From Gammaproteobacteria bacterium (GTDB lineage: Bacteria > Pseudomonadota > Gammaproteobacteria > DSM-16500), in contig JABDGC010000001.1 in assembly GCA_013286215.1 (NCBI GenBank), forward strand, positions 1 to 64,000: a stretch of 64,000 bases of DNA, written 5' to 3'. Shown one piece after another: positions 48,921 through 59,168 of the stretch. The translations under genes were made by a program, and so were the position numbers. Numbering within the stretch: position 1 is the stretch's first letter; every line of letters begins with the position of its first letter. Under the pieces are notes generated by a model. The model was not told the origin of the DNA, made no database searches, and saw only the letters and a program-made list of their open reading frames with translations.

Positions 48921-49100
48921 ATGGATAAAAATTTGCTCGAAATCTTGGCTTGTCCTGCTTGCAAAGGCGAGTTGCTGTATGACCGTGGCGGACAGGAATT
49001 GATCTGTAAATTCGACCGATTAGCCTATCCCATCGTGGATGACATACCGATTATGCTGGAAACCCGGGCGCGCAGAATTGATAGTGACGAGGCGAAGTAA
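48921..49100 (+). CDS. Trm112/YcaR-family zinc-ribbon-like protein
   Basis: 59 residues from the ATG of [21 protein letters not shown], preceded by GAAAGG. The family has a CPxCKGxL start and a second part [19 protein letters not shown]; one Cys pair and a single later Cys are visible here, so metal binding is uncertain. Bacterial members (YcaR) are small proteins often placed near lipid A or dTDP-sugar genes; eukaryotic Trm112 activates methyltransferases. The aminopeptidase gene follows after 40 bases on the same strand. Confidence 0.85.
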   Translation: MDKNLLEILACPACKGELLYDRGGQELICKFDRLAYPIVDDIPIMLETRARRIDSDEAK

Positions 49101-49140
49101 GATAGACTCAATTCGTGGAAGGAGAGAAGGGGAAGAGAAA

Positions 49141-50514
49141 ATGCTGAACTGTTTCGTTACAAGCGTGGATACGCGGGCAACACCCATTTTGCTTATCCCG
49201 CAAAAGCAATTTGCCGATTGGCTGGCCGGGCAAAACGAGTTCACCAAAAACTGGCTTTCCTCCACGAACAGCCTTCGCTTTGAACCAGGCACGGTTCTCC
49301 TGCTGCCAAACAGTGACGGCAAGATTAGCCGTGTGGCTTGCTGCCTCGCAGATGAGCGGGATGCCTGGAGCGTGGGTGCTTTGCCTTTCAGCTTGCCGCC
49401 TGGCGTTTACCACTTTGAGCAAGTGCCGGATGAACTGCGTTTTTCCCTGGCCTGGGGACTTGGCGCCTATCAATTTACCCGCTATAAAGCGGCTACCAAA
49501 ACACCGGCGCAGCTTTTTTTGACAGATCCCACCCTGGCCGACTTGATTTTTAATATCGTTGAATCCACCTACTGGGTGCGTGATTTAATCAATACGCCTA
49601 CGGATGATATGGGCCCTTCCGAGCTGGCGCATGAAGCCGTGCTGCTGGCCAAGGATTATGGCGCCAAAATCACGCAACTGATCGGCCCCGATTTGTTGAA
49701 ACAGAACTATGCCTCCATTTACACCGTCGGTCGCGCTAGTGACGATGCGCCCCGTCTCGTGGATCTGCGCTGGGGCAACAAAAGTCATCCCCGGTTGACC
49801 TTGGTTGGTAAAGGCGTGTGCTTTGACACCGGTGGTCTCAATTTGAAACCCGCTGCTGGCATGGCGCTGATGAAAAAAGACATGGCCGGCGCGGCCCACG
49901 CCCTGGGTTTGGCCCGCATGATCATGCACGCTAAATTGCCGGTTTATTTGCGAGTTTTGCTTCCTATCGTTGAGAATGCGGTTTCCGGCGCTTCCTTTCG
50001 TCCTGGCGATGTGATTAAAAGCCGGAAAGGCTTGACCATTGAAGTGGGCAACACGGACGCCGAAGGCCGTCTGGTTTTAGCCGATGCGCTCGCGGAAGCT
50101 GTGAATGACAAGCCGGACTTGCTGATTGATCTGTCCACCTTGACTGGCGCCGCCCGTGTTGCTTTGGGAACGGAGCTCGCGGCTTTATTCACGAACCGGG
50201 ATGAGGTGGCGGAGCAGCTTTTACGGCACGCCGAGGAAGAATTGGACCCGATGTGGCGTCTGCCTTTGCACAAGCCCTATCGCGAACTTTTAAATAGCAC
50301 CATCGCCGACATTAATAATGCCGCTTCCGACGCCTATGGCGGCGCCATCACGGCCGCTATCTTCTTAAAGGAGTTCGTTCCCGAAGAAATTCCCTGGATT
50401 CATTTCGACATGATGGCCTGGAATCTCCGGGGCCGTCCTGGCCGCCCTCCTGGCGGGGAAGCAAATGCCTTGCGCGCCCTCTTTGCCTATCTGAAAAGGC
50501 GTTACCAAAAATAG
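49141..50514 (+). CDS. M17-family leucyl aminopeptidase
   Basis: The start chosen is ATG of MLNCFVTSVDTRATPIL after an AAGGGGAAGAGA stretch; an in-frame start at 49039 would overlap the Trm112-like gene. 457 residues. The catalytic domain is intact: GKGVCFDTGGLNLKP (metal Asp/Lys), KKDMAGAAHALG, and NTDAEGRLVLADAL, the M17 signature. These two-metal enzymes remove N-terminal leucine and other residues in the cytosol as hexamers. The N-terminal domain is shorter and different from E. coli PepA, closer to the PepB-like type. Confidence 0.92.
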   Translation: MLNCFVTSVDTRATPILLIPQKQFADWLAGQNEFTKNWLSSTNSLRFEPGTVLLLPNSDGKISRVACCLADERDAWSVGALPFSLPPGVYHFEQVPDELRFSLAWGLGAYQFTRYKAATKTPAQLFLTDPTLADLIFNIVESTYWVRDLINTPTDDMGPSELAHEAVLLAKDYGAKITQLIGPDLLKQNYASIYTVGRASDDAPRLVDLRWGNKSHPRLTLVGKGVCFDTGGLNLKPAAGMALMKKDMAGAAHALGLARMIMHAKLPVYLRVLLPIVENAVSGASFRPGDVIKSRKGLTIEVGNTDAEGRLVLADALAEAVNDKPDLLIDLSTLTGAARVALGTELAALFTNRDEVAEQLLRHAEEELDPMWRLPLHKPYRELLNSTIADINNAASDAYGGAITAAIFLKEFVPEEIPWIHFDMMAWNLRGRPGRPPGGEANALRALFAYLKRRYQK

Positions 50515-50542
50515 CTTGTTTGAACACGCGTCTGTGTAAATA

Positions 50543-51580
50543 TTAAGTCCAGTCTAAAATAACCTTGCCGCTATTTCCGGAGGCCATGATCTCAAAGCCT
50601 TCCTGATAGCGGTCGATCGGTAGCTCGTGGGTAATGACCGCGGAAAGATCCAGTCCAGTTTGCAGCAGGCTAATCATTTTATACCAGGTCGAAAACATCT
50701 TGCGTCCATAGATTCCTTTCAGCTCCAGGCCCCTCAGGATGAAGGAGCTCCAGTTGATGGTCGTGCTTTCGGGCAGGAAGCCGAGGAGGGCGACTTTGCC
50801 GGCATGATTCATGCTGGCTAGCATGCTTTGAAAGGCTTGAGCGTTGCCCGACATTTCCAGTCCCACGTCAAAGCCTTCCTTCATCCCTAAATCCTTGATG
50901 ACTTCCTGCAGGGTTTTGTCTTTAGGATTCAGGGCCACGGTGGCGCCCATCTTTTTAGCCAGCAAGAGCCGGTATTCATTGACGTCGGTGATAACGACAT
51001 GGCGCGCACCGACATGACGGGCGATGCAGGCGGCCATGAGGCCGACTGGTCCGGCGCCGGTGATAATCACGTCTTCACCGACCAGGTCATAGGCGAGAGC
51101 GGTGTGCGTCGCGTTGCCAAAAGGGTCGAGAATGGCAGCAGTGGAGTCGGAAATGGCGGCTGGGACGATGACGGCGTTTTCCGCGGGGATGGCAACGTAC
51201 TCCGCGAAACAGCCGGGGCGGGTTGCTCCGAGAGCCTCATCGACGCGGCAAAGATGCGCATAGCCGGTGCGGCAAGGACGGCAATGGCGGCAGGCGATGT
51301 GCCCTTCTCCCGAGACGCGGTCGCCGGGCTTCAGGCCTTTGACATGCTCGCCGACTTCCACGATTTCACCAACAAATTCATGGCCGATGACCAGGGGCAG
51401 GCGAATACGGCTTTGGGCCCAGCTGTCCCATTGGTAGAAGTGGTTATCTGTGCCACAGATGGCGGTTTTTTTGATCTTGATCAGGACGTCATTGTGGCCG
51501 ACCGTGGGCAGAGGAACATCGGACATCCAGATCCCTTTCTCTGGCTTGGATTTGACGAGGGCTTTCATTAAGGTTTTCAT
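50543..51580 (-). CDS. tdh: L-threonine 3-dehydrogenase
   Basis: Oxidises threonine to 2-amino-3-ketobutyrate with NAD+. 345 residues: catalytic zinc site [13 protein letters not shown] and [15 protein letters not shown], structural zinc cluster [15 protein letters not shown], and the Rossmann segment [18 protein letters not shown]. The first ATG (51580) has an AGGAG Shine-Dalgarno and overlaps the kbl stop by four bases; the internal Met5 would match the usual MKALVK start. Operon with kbl. Confidence 0.96.
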   Translation of the reverse strand: MKTLMKALVKSKPEKGIWMSDVPLPTVGHNDVLIKIKKTAICGTDNHFYQWDSWAQSRIRLPLVIGHEFVGEIVEVGEHVKGLKPGDRVSGEGHIACRHCRPCRTGYAHLCRVDEALGATRPGCFAEYVAIPAENAVIVPAAISDSTAAILDPFGNATHTALAYDLVGEDVIITGAGPVGLMAACIARHVGARHVVITDVNEYRLLLAKKMGATVALNPKDKTLQEVIKDLGMKEGFDVGLEMSGNAQAFQSMLASMNHAGKVALLGFLPESTTINWSSFILRGLELKGIYGRKMFSTWYKMISLLQTGLDLSAVITHELPIDRYQEGFEIMASGNSGKVILDWT

Positions 51581-52770
51581 GGGGTCACTCCTAGTTTTTG
51601 TCCGACTTGAATAAAAGCTTGTAAGGCTTTATCTAAATGTTGTTTTTCATGCGCCGCCGAGATTTGCACGCGAATGCGCGCGGCGTTCATCGGGACGACG
51701 GGATAGGAAAAGCCAATGACATAAATGCCATGCTGTAACAATTCATCGGCCATGTGCTTGGCTAATTTGGCGTCGCCGAGCATGACAGGGACGATCGGAT
51801 GCTCACCGGGGATGATCTTAAAGCCCAAAGCACTGATTTGCTTGCGGAAGTAGCGGGTATTTTCATGCAGTTTCACGCGCAAGGCTTGTGAAGTTTCCAG
51901 CATCTGCAAGACTTGAATGGAGGTGGCGGTGATGACCGGCGCGAGAGTGTTGGAAAATAAATAGGGTCGCGAACGTTCGCGCAGCCAGGTAATGATTTCA
52001 GCATGGCCACTGGTATAGCCACCGGACGCGCCGCCCAAGGCTTTGCCCAGAGTGCCGGTGATCACATCCACGCGTTTGCTGACCTGATGGTATTCCGGCG
52101 TGCCGCGCCCATGGTCACCCATAAAGCCGACGGCATGGGAGTCATCCACCATGACCAGCGCGTCGTAGCGCTCGGCGAGATCGCAAATAGCCGGCAGGTT
52201 GGCAATGATGCCATCCATGGAAAAGACGCCGTCTGTCGCGATCAAGCGAAAACGGCAGTTTTGGGTTTCTTTGAGCTTTTGCTCGAGTTCATTCATATCG
52301 TTATTGGCATAACGCAGGCGTTGTGCTTTGCAAAGTCGGATGCCGTCGATAATGCTTGCGTGATTTAAGGCGTCGCTGATGATGGCGTCTTCCGGTCCCA
52401 AGAGGGTTTCAAAGAGGCCGCCATTGGCGTCAAAGCAGGAAGAATAAAGCAGGGTGTCCTCGGTTCCTAAAAAATGACTGATGCGATGTTCGAGTTCTTT
52501 GTGAATGTTCTGCGTGCCACAAATAAAGCGCACGGAAGACAGGCCAAAGCCATAACGGTCGAGGGACTGCTTGGCGGCTTCAATGAGGGCGGGGTGGTCG
52601 GCTAAACCCAGGTAATTGTTTGCGCATAAGTTAATCACTTCTTTGCCATCCTGGAGTTGGATCACGGCTTGCTGCGGGGAAACCAGAATGCGTTCGCCTT
52701 TGAAGAGCCCGGCTTCCTTTAGTTTACTTGTTTCCTGCTTTAAAAAATCGAGAAACCCTTGTTTTGACAT
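51577..52770 (-). CDS. kbl: Glycine C-acetyltransferase (2-amino-3-ketobutyrate CoA ligase)
   Basis: A PLP enzyme that splits 2-amino-3-ketobutyrate with CoA to glycine and acetyl-CoA, completing threonine breakdown begun by Tdh. 397 residues of the alpha-oxoamine synthase group: [21 protein letters not shown], the PLP lysine in [15 protein letters not shown], and [11 protein letters not shown]. It is the first gene of kbl-tdh, with ATGA overlap. Its Shine-Dalgarno GGGTGGGG can pair with an upstream CCCCGCC (see 52773-52800). Confidence 0.96.
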   Translation of the reverse strand: MSKQGFLDFLKQETSKLKEAGLFKGERILVSPQQAVIQLQDGKEVINLCANNYLGLADHPALIEAAKQSLDRYGFGLSSVRFICGTQNIHKELEHRISHFLGTEDTLLYSSCFDANGGLFETLLGPEDAIISDALNHASIIDGIRLCKAQRLRYANNDMNELEQKLKETQNCRFRLIATDGVFSMDGIIANLPAICDLAERYDALVMVDDSHAVGFMGDHGRGTPEYHQVSKRVDVITGTLGKALGGASGGYTSGHAEIITWLRERSRPYLFSNTLAPVITATSIQVLQMLETSQALRVKLHENTRYFRKQISALGFKIIPGEHPIVPVMLGDAKLAKHMADELLQHGIYVIGFSYPVVPMNAARIRVQISAAHEKQHLDKALQAFIQVGQKLGVTP

Positions 52771-52772
52771 GG

Positions 52773-52800
52773 CCCCACCCTTTAACGATGACAGGCGGGG
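52773..52800 (-). promoter_or_regulatory. Leader hairpin that could cover the kbl ribosome-binding site
   Basis: In the minus-strand leader, CCCCGCC (52800-52794) can pair with GGTGGGG (52779-52773), immediately before the kbl ATG; the pairing includes one G-U. It could limit translation or simply be chance in a GC-rich leader. Confidence 0.3.
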
Positions 52801-52845
52801 ATTATGGAATAGAATTGGCAGGGTGGCAAGGCAAGAACAGCCCCT

Positions 52846-53391
52846 TTAAGCCCCTTTTGGGGGTTTATTGGACGCGGGTTTCACCACTTTCTCGGCTTTT
52901 TGCATTTCTCCAGTAAAACGAATATAGTCGCCAAGCAGGTATTTCACCACGTTGGACGGTTTTTTTTTGCTTTGAGAACCCTGGTCTTCGATTATAAATT
53001 GAACAAAGGTGTCCAACAGCTTTTTTGCCGGCGTGGACTGTTTTTTCTTGTCGGTTAGCTTATACTTGCTAACCAGTTGTTTAATATAGGCATAGAGCAG
53101 GTCTTTGGCCTTGCTATTGATAGGCCGTTCTAAAATATCAAATAATTCCTGGGGAGTGGCGTTTGAGAAACAGGTATCGTAGAGCTGCTCCAGGCTTTGC
53201 CGCTGTAGGTGGTTGATGATTTCCGGGTAAGAATCGATACAGAGCGAGATGAGAATAAAGATTTCCGCTTCTTGGCTTATTTTTCTTTCATGCAATTCAT
53301 TGATAAGATGGGTTAAATGCCCGGTATCATTGAGAGCGATGAGAGAGTTGATGAGGGTTTCTTGGATTGAAGCTGGGTTTTTCGGAAGCAT
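52846..53391 (-). CDS. Unknown helical protein
   Basis: 181 residues, no family recognised. It is leucine- and glutamate-rich in the first 110 residues (LINSLIALNDTGHLTHLINE, YPEIINHLQRQSLEQLYDT), suggesting helical repeats, and lysine-rich at the C-terminus (KLTDKKKQSTPAKKLL). No signal peptide or membrane segment. It is divergent from sdhE with 49 bases between starts, and lies next to kbl. Could be a small accessory or effector-like protein; unsupported by motif. Confidence 0.55.
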   Translation of the reverse strand: MLPKNPASIQETLINSLIALNDTGHLTHLINELHERKISQEAEIFILISLCIDSYPEIINHLQRQSLEQLYDTCFSNATPQELFDILERPINSKAKDLLYAYIKQLVSKYKLTDKKKQSTPAKKLLDTFVQFIIEDQGSQSKKKPSNVVKYLLGDYIRFTGEMQKAEKVVKPASNKPPKGA

Positions 53392-53440
53392 GTTTCCACT
53401 CGACTTTTGTTCTTATATTAATAATATAGCAGATTTTTTC

Positions 53441-53719
53441 ATGAACGACAGAACTAAAAATGAACGAGAGCAGCTTCGCTGGGCTTGCCGGCGGGGCATG
53501 TTGGAATTGGACCTTCTACTCGGGCGGTTTTTGGATGGCCACTATCTGGCCTTGACCCTAGCGGAACAGCAGCTATTCAAAGAACTGTTAGGCTGCATGG
53601 ATCAGGATCTTTTTGCCTGGCTGCTGGAAAGCCGGCAGCCTTCCGACTGCAAATTCCTTCCCTTGCTCAAGAAGATACAAGCCTATGCTCGCACTGGAAC
53701 TTCAGCTCAAACCGTCTAA
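53441..53719 (+). CDS. sdhE: Succinate dehydrogenase assembly factor SdhE
   Basis: 92 residues from ATG of MNDRTKNEREQLRWACRRGM. SdhE helps FAD attach covalently to SdhA; the signature RGMLELD (RGxxE) is present at about 18-24, followed by the five-helix small domain (EQQLFKELLGCMDQDLFAWL). It is followed by the ygfX-like gene, whose start lies 35 bases before the sdhE stop, as in the E. coli cptB-cptA order. Confidence 0.9.
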   Translation: MNDRTKNEREQLRWACRRGMLELDLLLGRFLDGHYLALTLAEQQLFKELLGCMDQDLFAWLLESRQPSDCKFLPLLKKIQAYARTGTSAQTV

Positions 53720-54104
53720 GGCATTTTTTATAACCCTGTTATTTATTCTTTTCGGTGCTTTCGTTAGTATCTTTTGTTCCTTTTTCCCGTATTATATACA
53801 GCTCTTGTTGGGGGTGGTCACGCTGCTTTATGGCGGCCGCTTGATCTGGGGACAGGTTTTCTTGAGAGCGCCCGGCGCGCTGGTGCGCTTAACCTGCCGC
53901 GCTGATCATACCTGGTTGCTTCAAGACCGCTCTGGCGCAACGTATTCCGCTTTGTTAAGCGGGGAGAGTACCCGGCTGGGTCCGGTGAGTATCTTGCGTT
54001 TTAAGGGTGAAAAAAAGCGCAGCGCCGTGGTGTTCTATGACGCGGTTGATCCCGATTGCTATAGACGGTTGTTAATGAGATTAGGAACAATAAAGGTTCA
54101 TTAA
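53685..54104 (+). CDS. ygfX: YgfX/CptA-family membrane protein
   Basis: 139 residues from the ATG of MLALELQLKPSKAFFIT, overlapping sdhE by 35 bases. Two hydrophobic segments (FFITLLFILFGAFVSIFCSF, YIQLLLGVVTLLYGGRLIWG) and a soluble C-terminal part, as in YgfX proteins that pair with SdhE and were proposed to inhibit FtsZ and MreB in E. coli. The sequence is divergent, so the call rests mainly on the build and the gene pair. Confidence 0.72.
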   Translation: MLALELQLKPSKAFFITLLFILFGAFVSIFCSFFPYYIQLLLGVVTLLYGGRLIWGQVFLRAPGALVRLTCRADHTWLLQDRSGATYSALLSGESTRLGPVSILRFKGEKKRSAVVFYDAVDPDCYRRLLMRLGTIKVH

Positions 54105-54116
54105 AGAAGATTCGCT

Positions 54117-55931
54117 ATGCCAGTATCCGAGATGCAAAAAATTCGTAACTTTTCAATTATTGCCCATATTGATCATGGCAAATCCACTTTAGCGGATCGC
54201 TTGATCGAACTTTGCGGCGGACTATCGTCGCGCGAAATGGCGGAGCAGGTCCTGGACTCCATGGACCTGGAGCGTGAGCGCGGCATTACCATCAAAGCGC
54301 ATAGCGTTACGCTTTATTACCAGGCCAATGACGGCCATACTTATCAACTCAACTTTATCGATACGCCCGGGCATGTGGATTTTGCTTATGAAGTCTCCCG
54401 CTCCCTGGCGGCTTGCGAAGGCGCGCTGTTGGTTGTCGACGCGGCCCAGGGCGTGGAAGCGCAAACACTGGCTGTTTGCTATACGGCTTTGGAGCAGGGG
54501 CTTGAAGTCATCCCGGTTTTAAACAAGATTGATTTACCGCAGGCCGATTCGGCGCGCGTGATCCATGAGATCGAAGATATTATTGGTTTACCGGCCCAAG
54601 ATGCTTTGGGCATTAGCGCCAAGCAAGGACTGGGCATTAAAGAATTATTGGAAAGAATCATCAGCGGCATTCCCGCGCCAGAAGGCAAGCGGGAGGCCCC
54701 CCTGCAGGCCTTGATCATCGATTCTTGGTTCGACGCCTATCTTGGCGTGGTCTCGCTGGTGCGGGTCAAGAATGGCGTTTTAAAAATGGGTGATAAAATT
54801 CGAGTCATGTCGACCGGTCGCAGTCATGAGGTGACTGGTCTCGGTGTCTTCACGCCCAAGCGTGAGCCGCAGGAAAGTTTGCGTGCTGGCGAAGTTGGCT
54901 ATATCGTCGCCGGCATCAAAGAAATTAACGGTGCTCCGGTCGGCGATACCTTGACGCATACACACGATCCGGCGGAGGGCTCTTTGCCTGGCTTCAAGAA
55001 AGTGAAGCCCCAGGTTTACGCCGGCTTGTTCCCCGTTGTCGGCGAAGATTTCCCGGCTCTGCGCGAAGCCTTATCTAAATTGCGTTTAAACGACGCTGCC
55101 TTGTTTTTTGAGCCGGAATCTTCCGAGGCCATGGGTTTTGGCTTTCGTTGCGGCTTTCTGGGCATGCTGCACATGGAAATTGTGCAGGAGCGTCTGGAGC
55201 GCGAATACAACCTAAATCTGTTGACCACGGCGCCGACGGTGGTCTATCAGGTGCTGGATACCAAGGGCGAGATCTTCTACGTGGACAATCCAGCCAAATT
55301 ACCGCCGCCGAATGCCATCGCGGAAATCCGCGAACCCATCGGCAGAGCGCATATTTTGGTTCCGCAGCAATATTTGGGCGCGGTCATTACTTTATGCGTG
55401 GACAAGCGCGGCGTGCAAAATAATATGTTGTTTCACGGCAATCAAGTATCCCTGACCTATGATTTGCCCATGAGTGAAATTGTGCTCGACTTTTTTGACC
55501 GGCTGAAATCCGTCAGCCGCGGCTATGCGTCGCTGGATTATAACTTCGTGCATTACCAAGTTGCGGATTTGGTGAAGCTCGACTTAATGATCAACGGCGA
55601 CAAGGTTGACGCCCTGGCTTCCATCGTGCATCGTGAGGAGGCCCATTCTCGCGGAAAGGCTGTGACCGACAAAATGCGCGAACTGATTCCAAGACAAATG
55701 TTTGATATTGCCATCCAGGCTGCGATCGGCTCCCAGATCGTTGCGCGGCAGACAGTGAAAGCGCTGCGTAAAAACGTCACGGCGAAATGCTATGGCGGCG
55801 ATATTTCGCGTAAACGCAAATTGCTCGAGAAGCAAAAGGAAGGCAAGAAGAGAATGAAACAGTTAGGAAACGTGGAGATTCCGCAAGAAGCGTTTCTGGC
55901 GGTTTTGAAGATGGACAAGGATAAAAAGTGA
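54117..55931 (+). CDS. lepA: Elongation factor 4 (LepA)
   Basis: A ribosome-bound translational GTPase that helps stalled or misplaced ribosomes. 604 residues: G1 [15 protein letters not shown]3 DTPGHVDF, G4 NKIDLP, and the LepA-specific C-terminal domain ([20 protein letters not shown]). The Shine-Dalgarno is AAGAAG-like upstream of the ATG. First of the lepA-lepB-rnc-era-recO group; a 40-base gap separates it from lepB. Confidence 0.98.
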   Translation: MPVSEMQKIRNFSIIAHIDHGKSTLADRLIELCGGLSSREMAEQVLDSMDLERERGITIKAHSVTLYYQANDGHTYQLNFIDTPGHVDFAYEVSRSLAACEGALLVVDAAQGVEAQTLAVCYTALEQGLEVIPVLNKIDLPQADSARVIHEIEDIIGLPAQDALGISAKQGLGIKELLERIISGIPAPEGKREAPLQALIIDSWFDAYLGVVSLVRVKNGVLKMGDKIRVMSTGRSHEVTGLGVFTPKREPQESLRAGEVGYIVAGIKEINGAPVGDTLTHTHDPAEGSLPGFKKVKPQVYAGLFPVVGEDFPALREALSKLRLNDAALFFEPESSEAMGFGFRCGFLGMLHMEIVQERLEREYNLNLLTTAPTVVYQVLDTKGEIFYVDNPAKLPPPNAIAEIREPIGRAHILVPQQYLGAVITLCVDKRGVQNNMLFHGNQVSLTYDLPMSEIVLDFFDRLKSVSRGYASLDYNFVHYQVADLVKLDLMINGDKVDALASIVHREEAHSRGKAVTDKMRELIPRQMFDIAIQAAIGSQIVARQTVKALRKNVTAKCYGGDISRKRKLLEKQKEGKKRMKQLGNVEIPQEAFLAVLKMDKDKK

Positions 55932-55971
55932 CCTTGCAAAATAATCAATTTAAGGAGTAAGTGAGATTTTT

Positions 55972-56805
55972 ATGAATATTGATTTCGAACAGCTGCTCTT
56001 TTGGGCGACCCTCGTCACCGGACTCATTGTCCTGGCTGATTTTCTGTATTTTAAGCGCCGTCGCCAAAAGAAAGCGGCGTCTGCTTTTTCAGCGGTGACC
56101 CGCACAGAGCCCAAGCTCCCCCATGTGATCGAGTATTCGCGCGCCTTTTTCCCTATTCTGTTGACGGTCTTTCTCTTGCGTTCCTTTTTAATTGAACCCT
56201 TCCGTATTCCGTCTGGCTCGCTGGAGCCCACCTTGCTGATGGGTGATTTTATTTTGGCGAACAAATACGACTACGGCTTGCGTTTACCAGTCTTTCGTCA
56301 TAAATTGCTGAACATCGGTTTGCCTCAGCGCGGCGATATTATTGTTTTTCGCTGGCCGCCCAATCCGCATTATTATTTTATCAAGCGAGTCATTGGTTTG
56401 CCGGGCGACCGCATCGATTACGTCAACAAGGTGCTTTCGGTGAACGGCCAGCAGGTGCTGCAAACCTCGCTGCCTACCCTGCCAGCTGAAAAATCCATTC
56501 CCCGCGAATCCGGGGAAATGATGCAGGTCATTGAAAAACAAGAGGATTTGCTTGGCGTTAAACATAATATTTATCAGGAACCCAGTAAAATAGGGTACAA
56601 TTTTCAGAATATCAATGTCCCGGAAGGAATGTATATGGTCATGGGAGACAATCGTGACGACAGCGCAGACAGTCGTTACTGGGGTTTTGTGCCGGAGGAA
56701 AATATCGTTGGAAAAGCGGTGTTCATCTGGATGAGTTGGGACTCCTTTGCCCCCTACGGCCTTAAAAAGATTCGCTGGGATCGAATCGGGAGACGGATCC
56801 ATTAA
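55972..56805 (+). CDS. lepB: Signal peptidase I
   Basis: Removes signal peptides from exported proteins at the outer face of the inner membrane. 277 residues with two N-terminal membrane segments (LLFWATLVTGLIVLADFLYF and FFPILLTVFLLRSFLI), the catalytic Ser83 in RIPSGSLEPTLLMGD and the general-base Lys138 in FIKRVIGLPGD, then the MVMGDNRDDSADSRYWGF box. Its stop overlaps the rnc start by one base (TAATG). Confidence 0.97.
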   Translation: MNIDFEQLLFWATLVTGLIVLADFLYFKRRRQKKAASAFSAVTRTEPKLPHVIEYSRAFFPILLTVFLLRSFLIEPFRIPSGSLEPTLLMGDFILANKYDYGLRLPVFRHKLLNIGLPQRGDIIVFRWPPNPHYYFIKRVIGLPGDRIDYVNKVLSVNGQQVLQTSLPTLPAEKSIPRESGEMMQVIEKQEDLLGVKHNIYQEPSKIGYNFQNINVPEGMYMVMGDNRDDSADSRYWGFVPEENIVGKAVFIWMSWDSFAPYGLKKIRWDRIGRRIH

Positions 56806-57479
56806 TGATTGAGAATTTCGATGAGCTTTGCCTCAAGCTGCATTATCAGTTTAGCGATCCCGGCCTCATCAAGCTGGCGTTGACGCATCGCAGTAAAGGC
56901 AGTCAGCATAATGAGCGTCTGGAGTTTTTAGGCGACTCCATCATTAACTGCGTTGTTGCCGAGGCCTTATATCAACAGTTTCAGGAAGCGACGGAAGGGG
57001 AATTAAGCCGTTGGCGGGCCGTCTTGGTGAATCGCGAGTCGCTCGGTGATTTAGCGCGGCAATTCAATTTGGGTAGCTATCTTTATCTCGGGCCCGGCGA
57101 GCTCAAGAGCGGCGGCGGACAGCGTCAGTCCATTCTTTCTTGTGCGATGGAGGCCGTGGTCGGCGCCATGTATCTGGACGGCGGCTTCGATTTGACGCGT
57201 AAAACGATTCTGCAATGGTATGAACCTTTGCTGCAGTCGCTTTCCAGCGCCTCCAGTCATAAAGACCCCAAAACCTTACTGCAAGAATTTTTACAAGGCA
57301 AACATTTACCTTTGCCTCTTTATCACATTGAGAACATTGAGGGCGCGGCCCATAAGCAAATGTTTATTATCAGCTGCTCCGTCGAGGGGCTGCCGGAAAA
57401 AACCATCGGCAAAGGTACCAGCCGGCGGCGAGCCGAGCAGGCGGCGGCCGAGGCCATGTTAGGAGTTCTTGTGAAATGA
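56805..57479 (+). CDS. rnc: Ribonuclease III
   Basis: Cuts double-stranded RNA, including rRNA precursors. 224 residues: catalytic signature NERLEFLGDSIINCVVAEAL, metal Glu in EAVVGAMYLDGG, and a C-terminal double-stranded RNA binding domain (DPKTLLQEFLQGK ... GKGTSRRRAEQAAAEAML). Starts within the lepB stop and ends in an ATGA overlap with era. Confidence 0.97.
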   Translation: MIENFDELCLKLHYQFSDPGLIKLALTHRSKGSQHNERLEFLGDSIINCVVAEALYQQFQEATEGELSRWRAVLVNRESLGDLARQFNLGSYLYLGPGELKSGGGQRQSILSCAMEAVVGAMYLDGGFDLTRKTILQWYEPLLQSLSSASSHKDPKTLLQEFLQGKHLPLPLYHIENIEGAAHKQMFIISCSVEGLPEKTIGKGTSRRRAEQAAAEAMLGVLVK

Positions 57480-58366
57480 GCACTGTTTCGCGTTGTGGCT
57501 ATGTCGCCATTGTGGGCCGGCCAAATGTGGGAAAATCCACGCTGCTGAACTGCATCTTGGGCACCAAGGTCAGCATTGTTTCCCCCAAACCGCAAACGAC
57601 CCGGTTTCAAATTCTCGGCATCAAAACGCAGGGTGACTCTCAGGCGGTCTACATTGATACGCCGGGCTTGCACCAAGATGAAAAAAGCGCAATGAATCGC
57701 TACATGAATCGCCTGGCCAGTGCCGTGATTCCCGACGCCGACGTGATTGTTTTTGTGATTGAGGCCATGAAATGGACCGACGAAGATCAGGGGGTGCTGT
57801 TGAAAGTACAAGAAGCCCAGTCGCCGGTTCTTTTAGTGGTGAATAAAATTGACACGGTCGGCGATAAAAAAAACTTGCTGCCCTTTTTAGACGAAATTAA
57901 GAATAAATTTGCCTTCACGCAAATCATCCCGCTTTCAGCCACGCGCTCTGAAAATTTGCGCGGACTCACGTGCGAGATCGAGAAACTTTTACCAGAAGGT
58001 CCCCCTCTTTTTCCCGATGAGCAGGTCACCGATAAAAACCTGAAATTTCAAGTCGCTGAAATTGTCCGTGAAAAACTCATTCAGGCGACGGAGCAGGAAG
58101 TGCCATATTGCACGACCGTGGAGGTGGAAGATTGGAAGGAGGTTGATAATCGCCCCGAGATCAGCGTGCTCATTTGGGTTGAACGGGAAGGGCAAAAGCT
58201 CATTGTCATTGGAAAAAAGGGCGAGCGTCTCAAATGGATCGGCATCGAGGCGCGCAAAGAAATTGAAGCGTTGTTAAAGCAAAAAGTGTTCCTGCGTTTA
58301 TGGGTTAAAGTGAAGGAACACTGGACCGACGATGACCGGGCGCTGCGCCAATTGGGCTATAATTAA
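57476..58366 (+). CDS. era: GTPase Era
   Basis: An essential GTPase that binds 16S rRNA during 30S assembly. 296 residues: G1 GRPNVGKSTLLN, G2 region TRFQILGI, G3 DTPGLHQ, G4 NKID, G5 SATRSENL, and the C-terminal KH domain (IGKKGERLKWIGIEARKEIE). Translationally coupled with rnc before it and recO after it. Confidence 0.98.
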   Translation: MSTVSRCGYVAIVGRPNVGKSTLLNCILGTKVSIVSPKPQTTRFQILGIKTQGDSQAVYIDTPGLHQDEKSAMNRYMNRLASAVIPDADVIVFVIEAMKWTDEDQGVLLKVQEAQSPVLLVVNKIDTVGDKKNLLPFLDEIKNKFAFTQIIPLSATRSENLRGLTCEIEKLLPEGPPLFPDEQVTDKNLKFQVAEIVREKLIQATEQEVPYCTTVEVEDWKEVDNRPEISVLIWVEREGQKLIVIGKKGERLKWIGIEARKEIEALLKQKVFLRLWVKVKEHWTDDDRALRQLGYN

Positions 58367-59082
58367 TGATGGTCGCCCTGCAGCCGGCTTTTGTCCTGCA
58401 TCGGCGGCCTTATCGTGAAACCAGCTTGCTTGTCGAGCTGTTTACGCAGGATTACGGTCGCGTCGCTGTGGTTGCTCGCGGCATTCGCAAGGCGCGATCA
58501 CGCTCCGCCGCCTTGTTGCAGCCTTTTATGCCACTGCTTGTTTCCTGGTACGGTCGGGGCGAGCTGCATGGTTTAAGCCAGGTGGAGGCGAATGGTTATC
58601 TGCGCGCCTTGTTCGGCAAGAACCTGCGCTGCGGTTTTTATTTGAATGAGCTGCTGATGCGCCTCTTGCCCAAGCATGATCCGCATGCGCGGCTCTTTGC
58701 GACCTACCGGCAGACCTTGGAGGACCTGAAGGGCGAGGCCTGTGAGAAAACACTACGGTTGTTTGAAAAAAAACTGCTGATGGAGCTGGGCTACGGTCTG
58801 CCCCTGCAGGAGGAACAGCGCTTCAAGGATGAAGAAAATTATCGTTATAATGCCGAACAGGGGTTTTTGCCCTGTTCCAGCGTCACGCCAAAATCCGCTA
58901 TACCAGGCCGTTCCGGCGTTTTTTCAGGCAAGGCCTTGAATGCGTTGTTGACGGAGAATTTTGAGGATAGCCTTTGCCTGCAAGAAGTCAAAAAACTGAT
59001 GCGTTATATTCTGGCCACGCTGTTGGGGAGCCCTTTGGAGAGTAGAAGCTTATTTGAACGTTCTCTGGAAGTGGAAGAGTAG
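58366..59082 (+). CDS. recO: DNA repair protein RecO
   Basis: 238 residues, the usual length. The OB-fold N-terminus (PAFVLHRRPYRETSLLVELFTQDYGRVAVVARG) and the helical C-terminal part are recognisable. RecO loads RecA at gaps with RecR. It starts at the era stop (TAATG). It complements the AddAB-like pair elsewhere in the window. Confidence 0.93.
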   Translation: MMVALQPAFVLHRRPYRETSLLVELFTQDYGRVAVVARGIRKARSRSAALLQPFMPLLVSWYGRGELHGLSQVEANGYLRALFGKNLRCGFYLNELLMRLLPKHDPHARLFATYRQTLEDLKGEACEKTLRLFEKKLLMELGYGLPLQEEQRFKDEENYRYNAEQGFLPCSSVTPKSAIPGRSGVFSGKALNALLTENFEDSLCLQEVKKLMRYILATLLGSPLESRSLFERSLEVEE

Positions 59083-59127
59083 AGCGGTTCCCGTTAACCG
59101 GCGGCGACGCCGATAAATAATTTGGTG

Positions 59128-59133
59128 TATAAT
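59128..59133 (+). promoter_or_regulatory. Probable -10 box of gltX-cysS
   Basis: TATAAT 35 bases before the gltX ATG, in the 86-base gap after recO; a -35 is not clear. Confidence 0.45.
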
Positions 59134-59168
59134 CCCCCCGTGAGCGAGAACAACTGGGAAGAAAGAAG

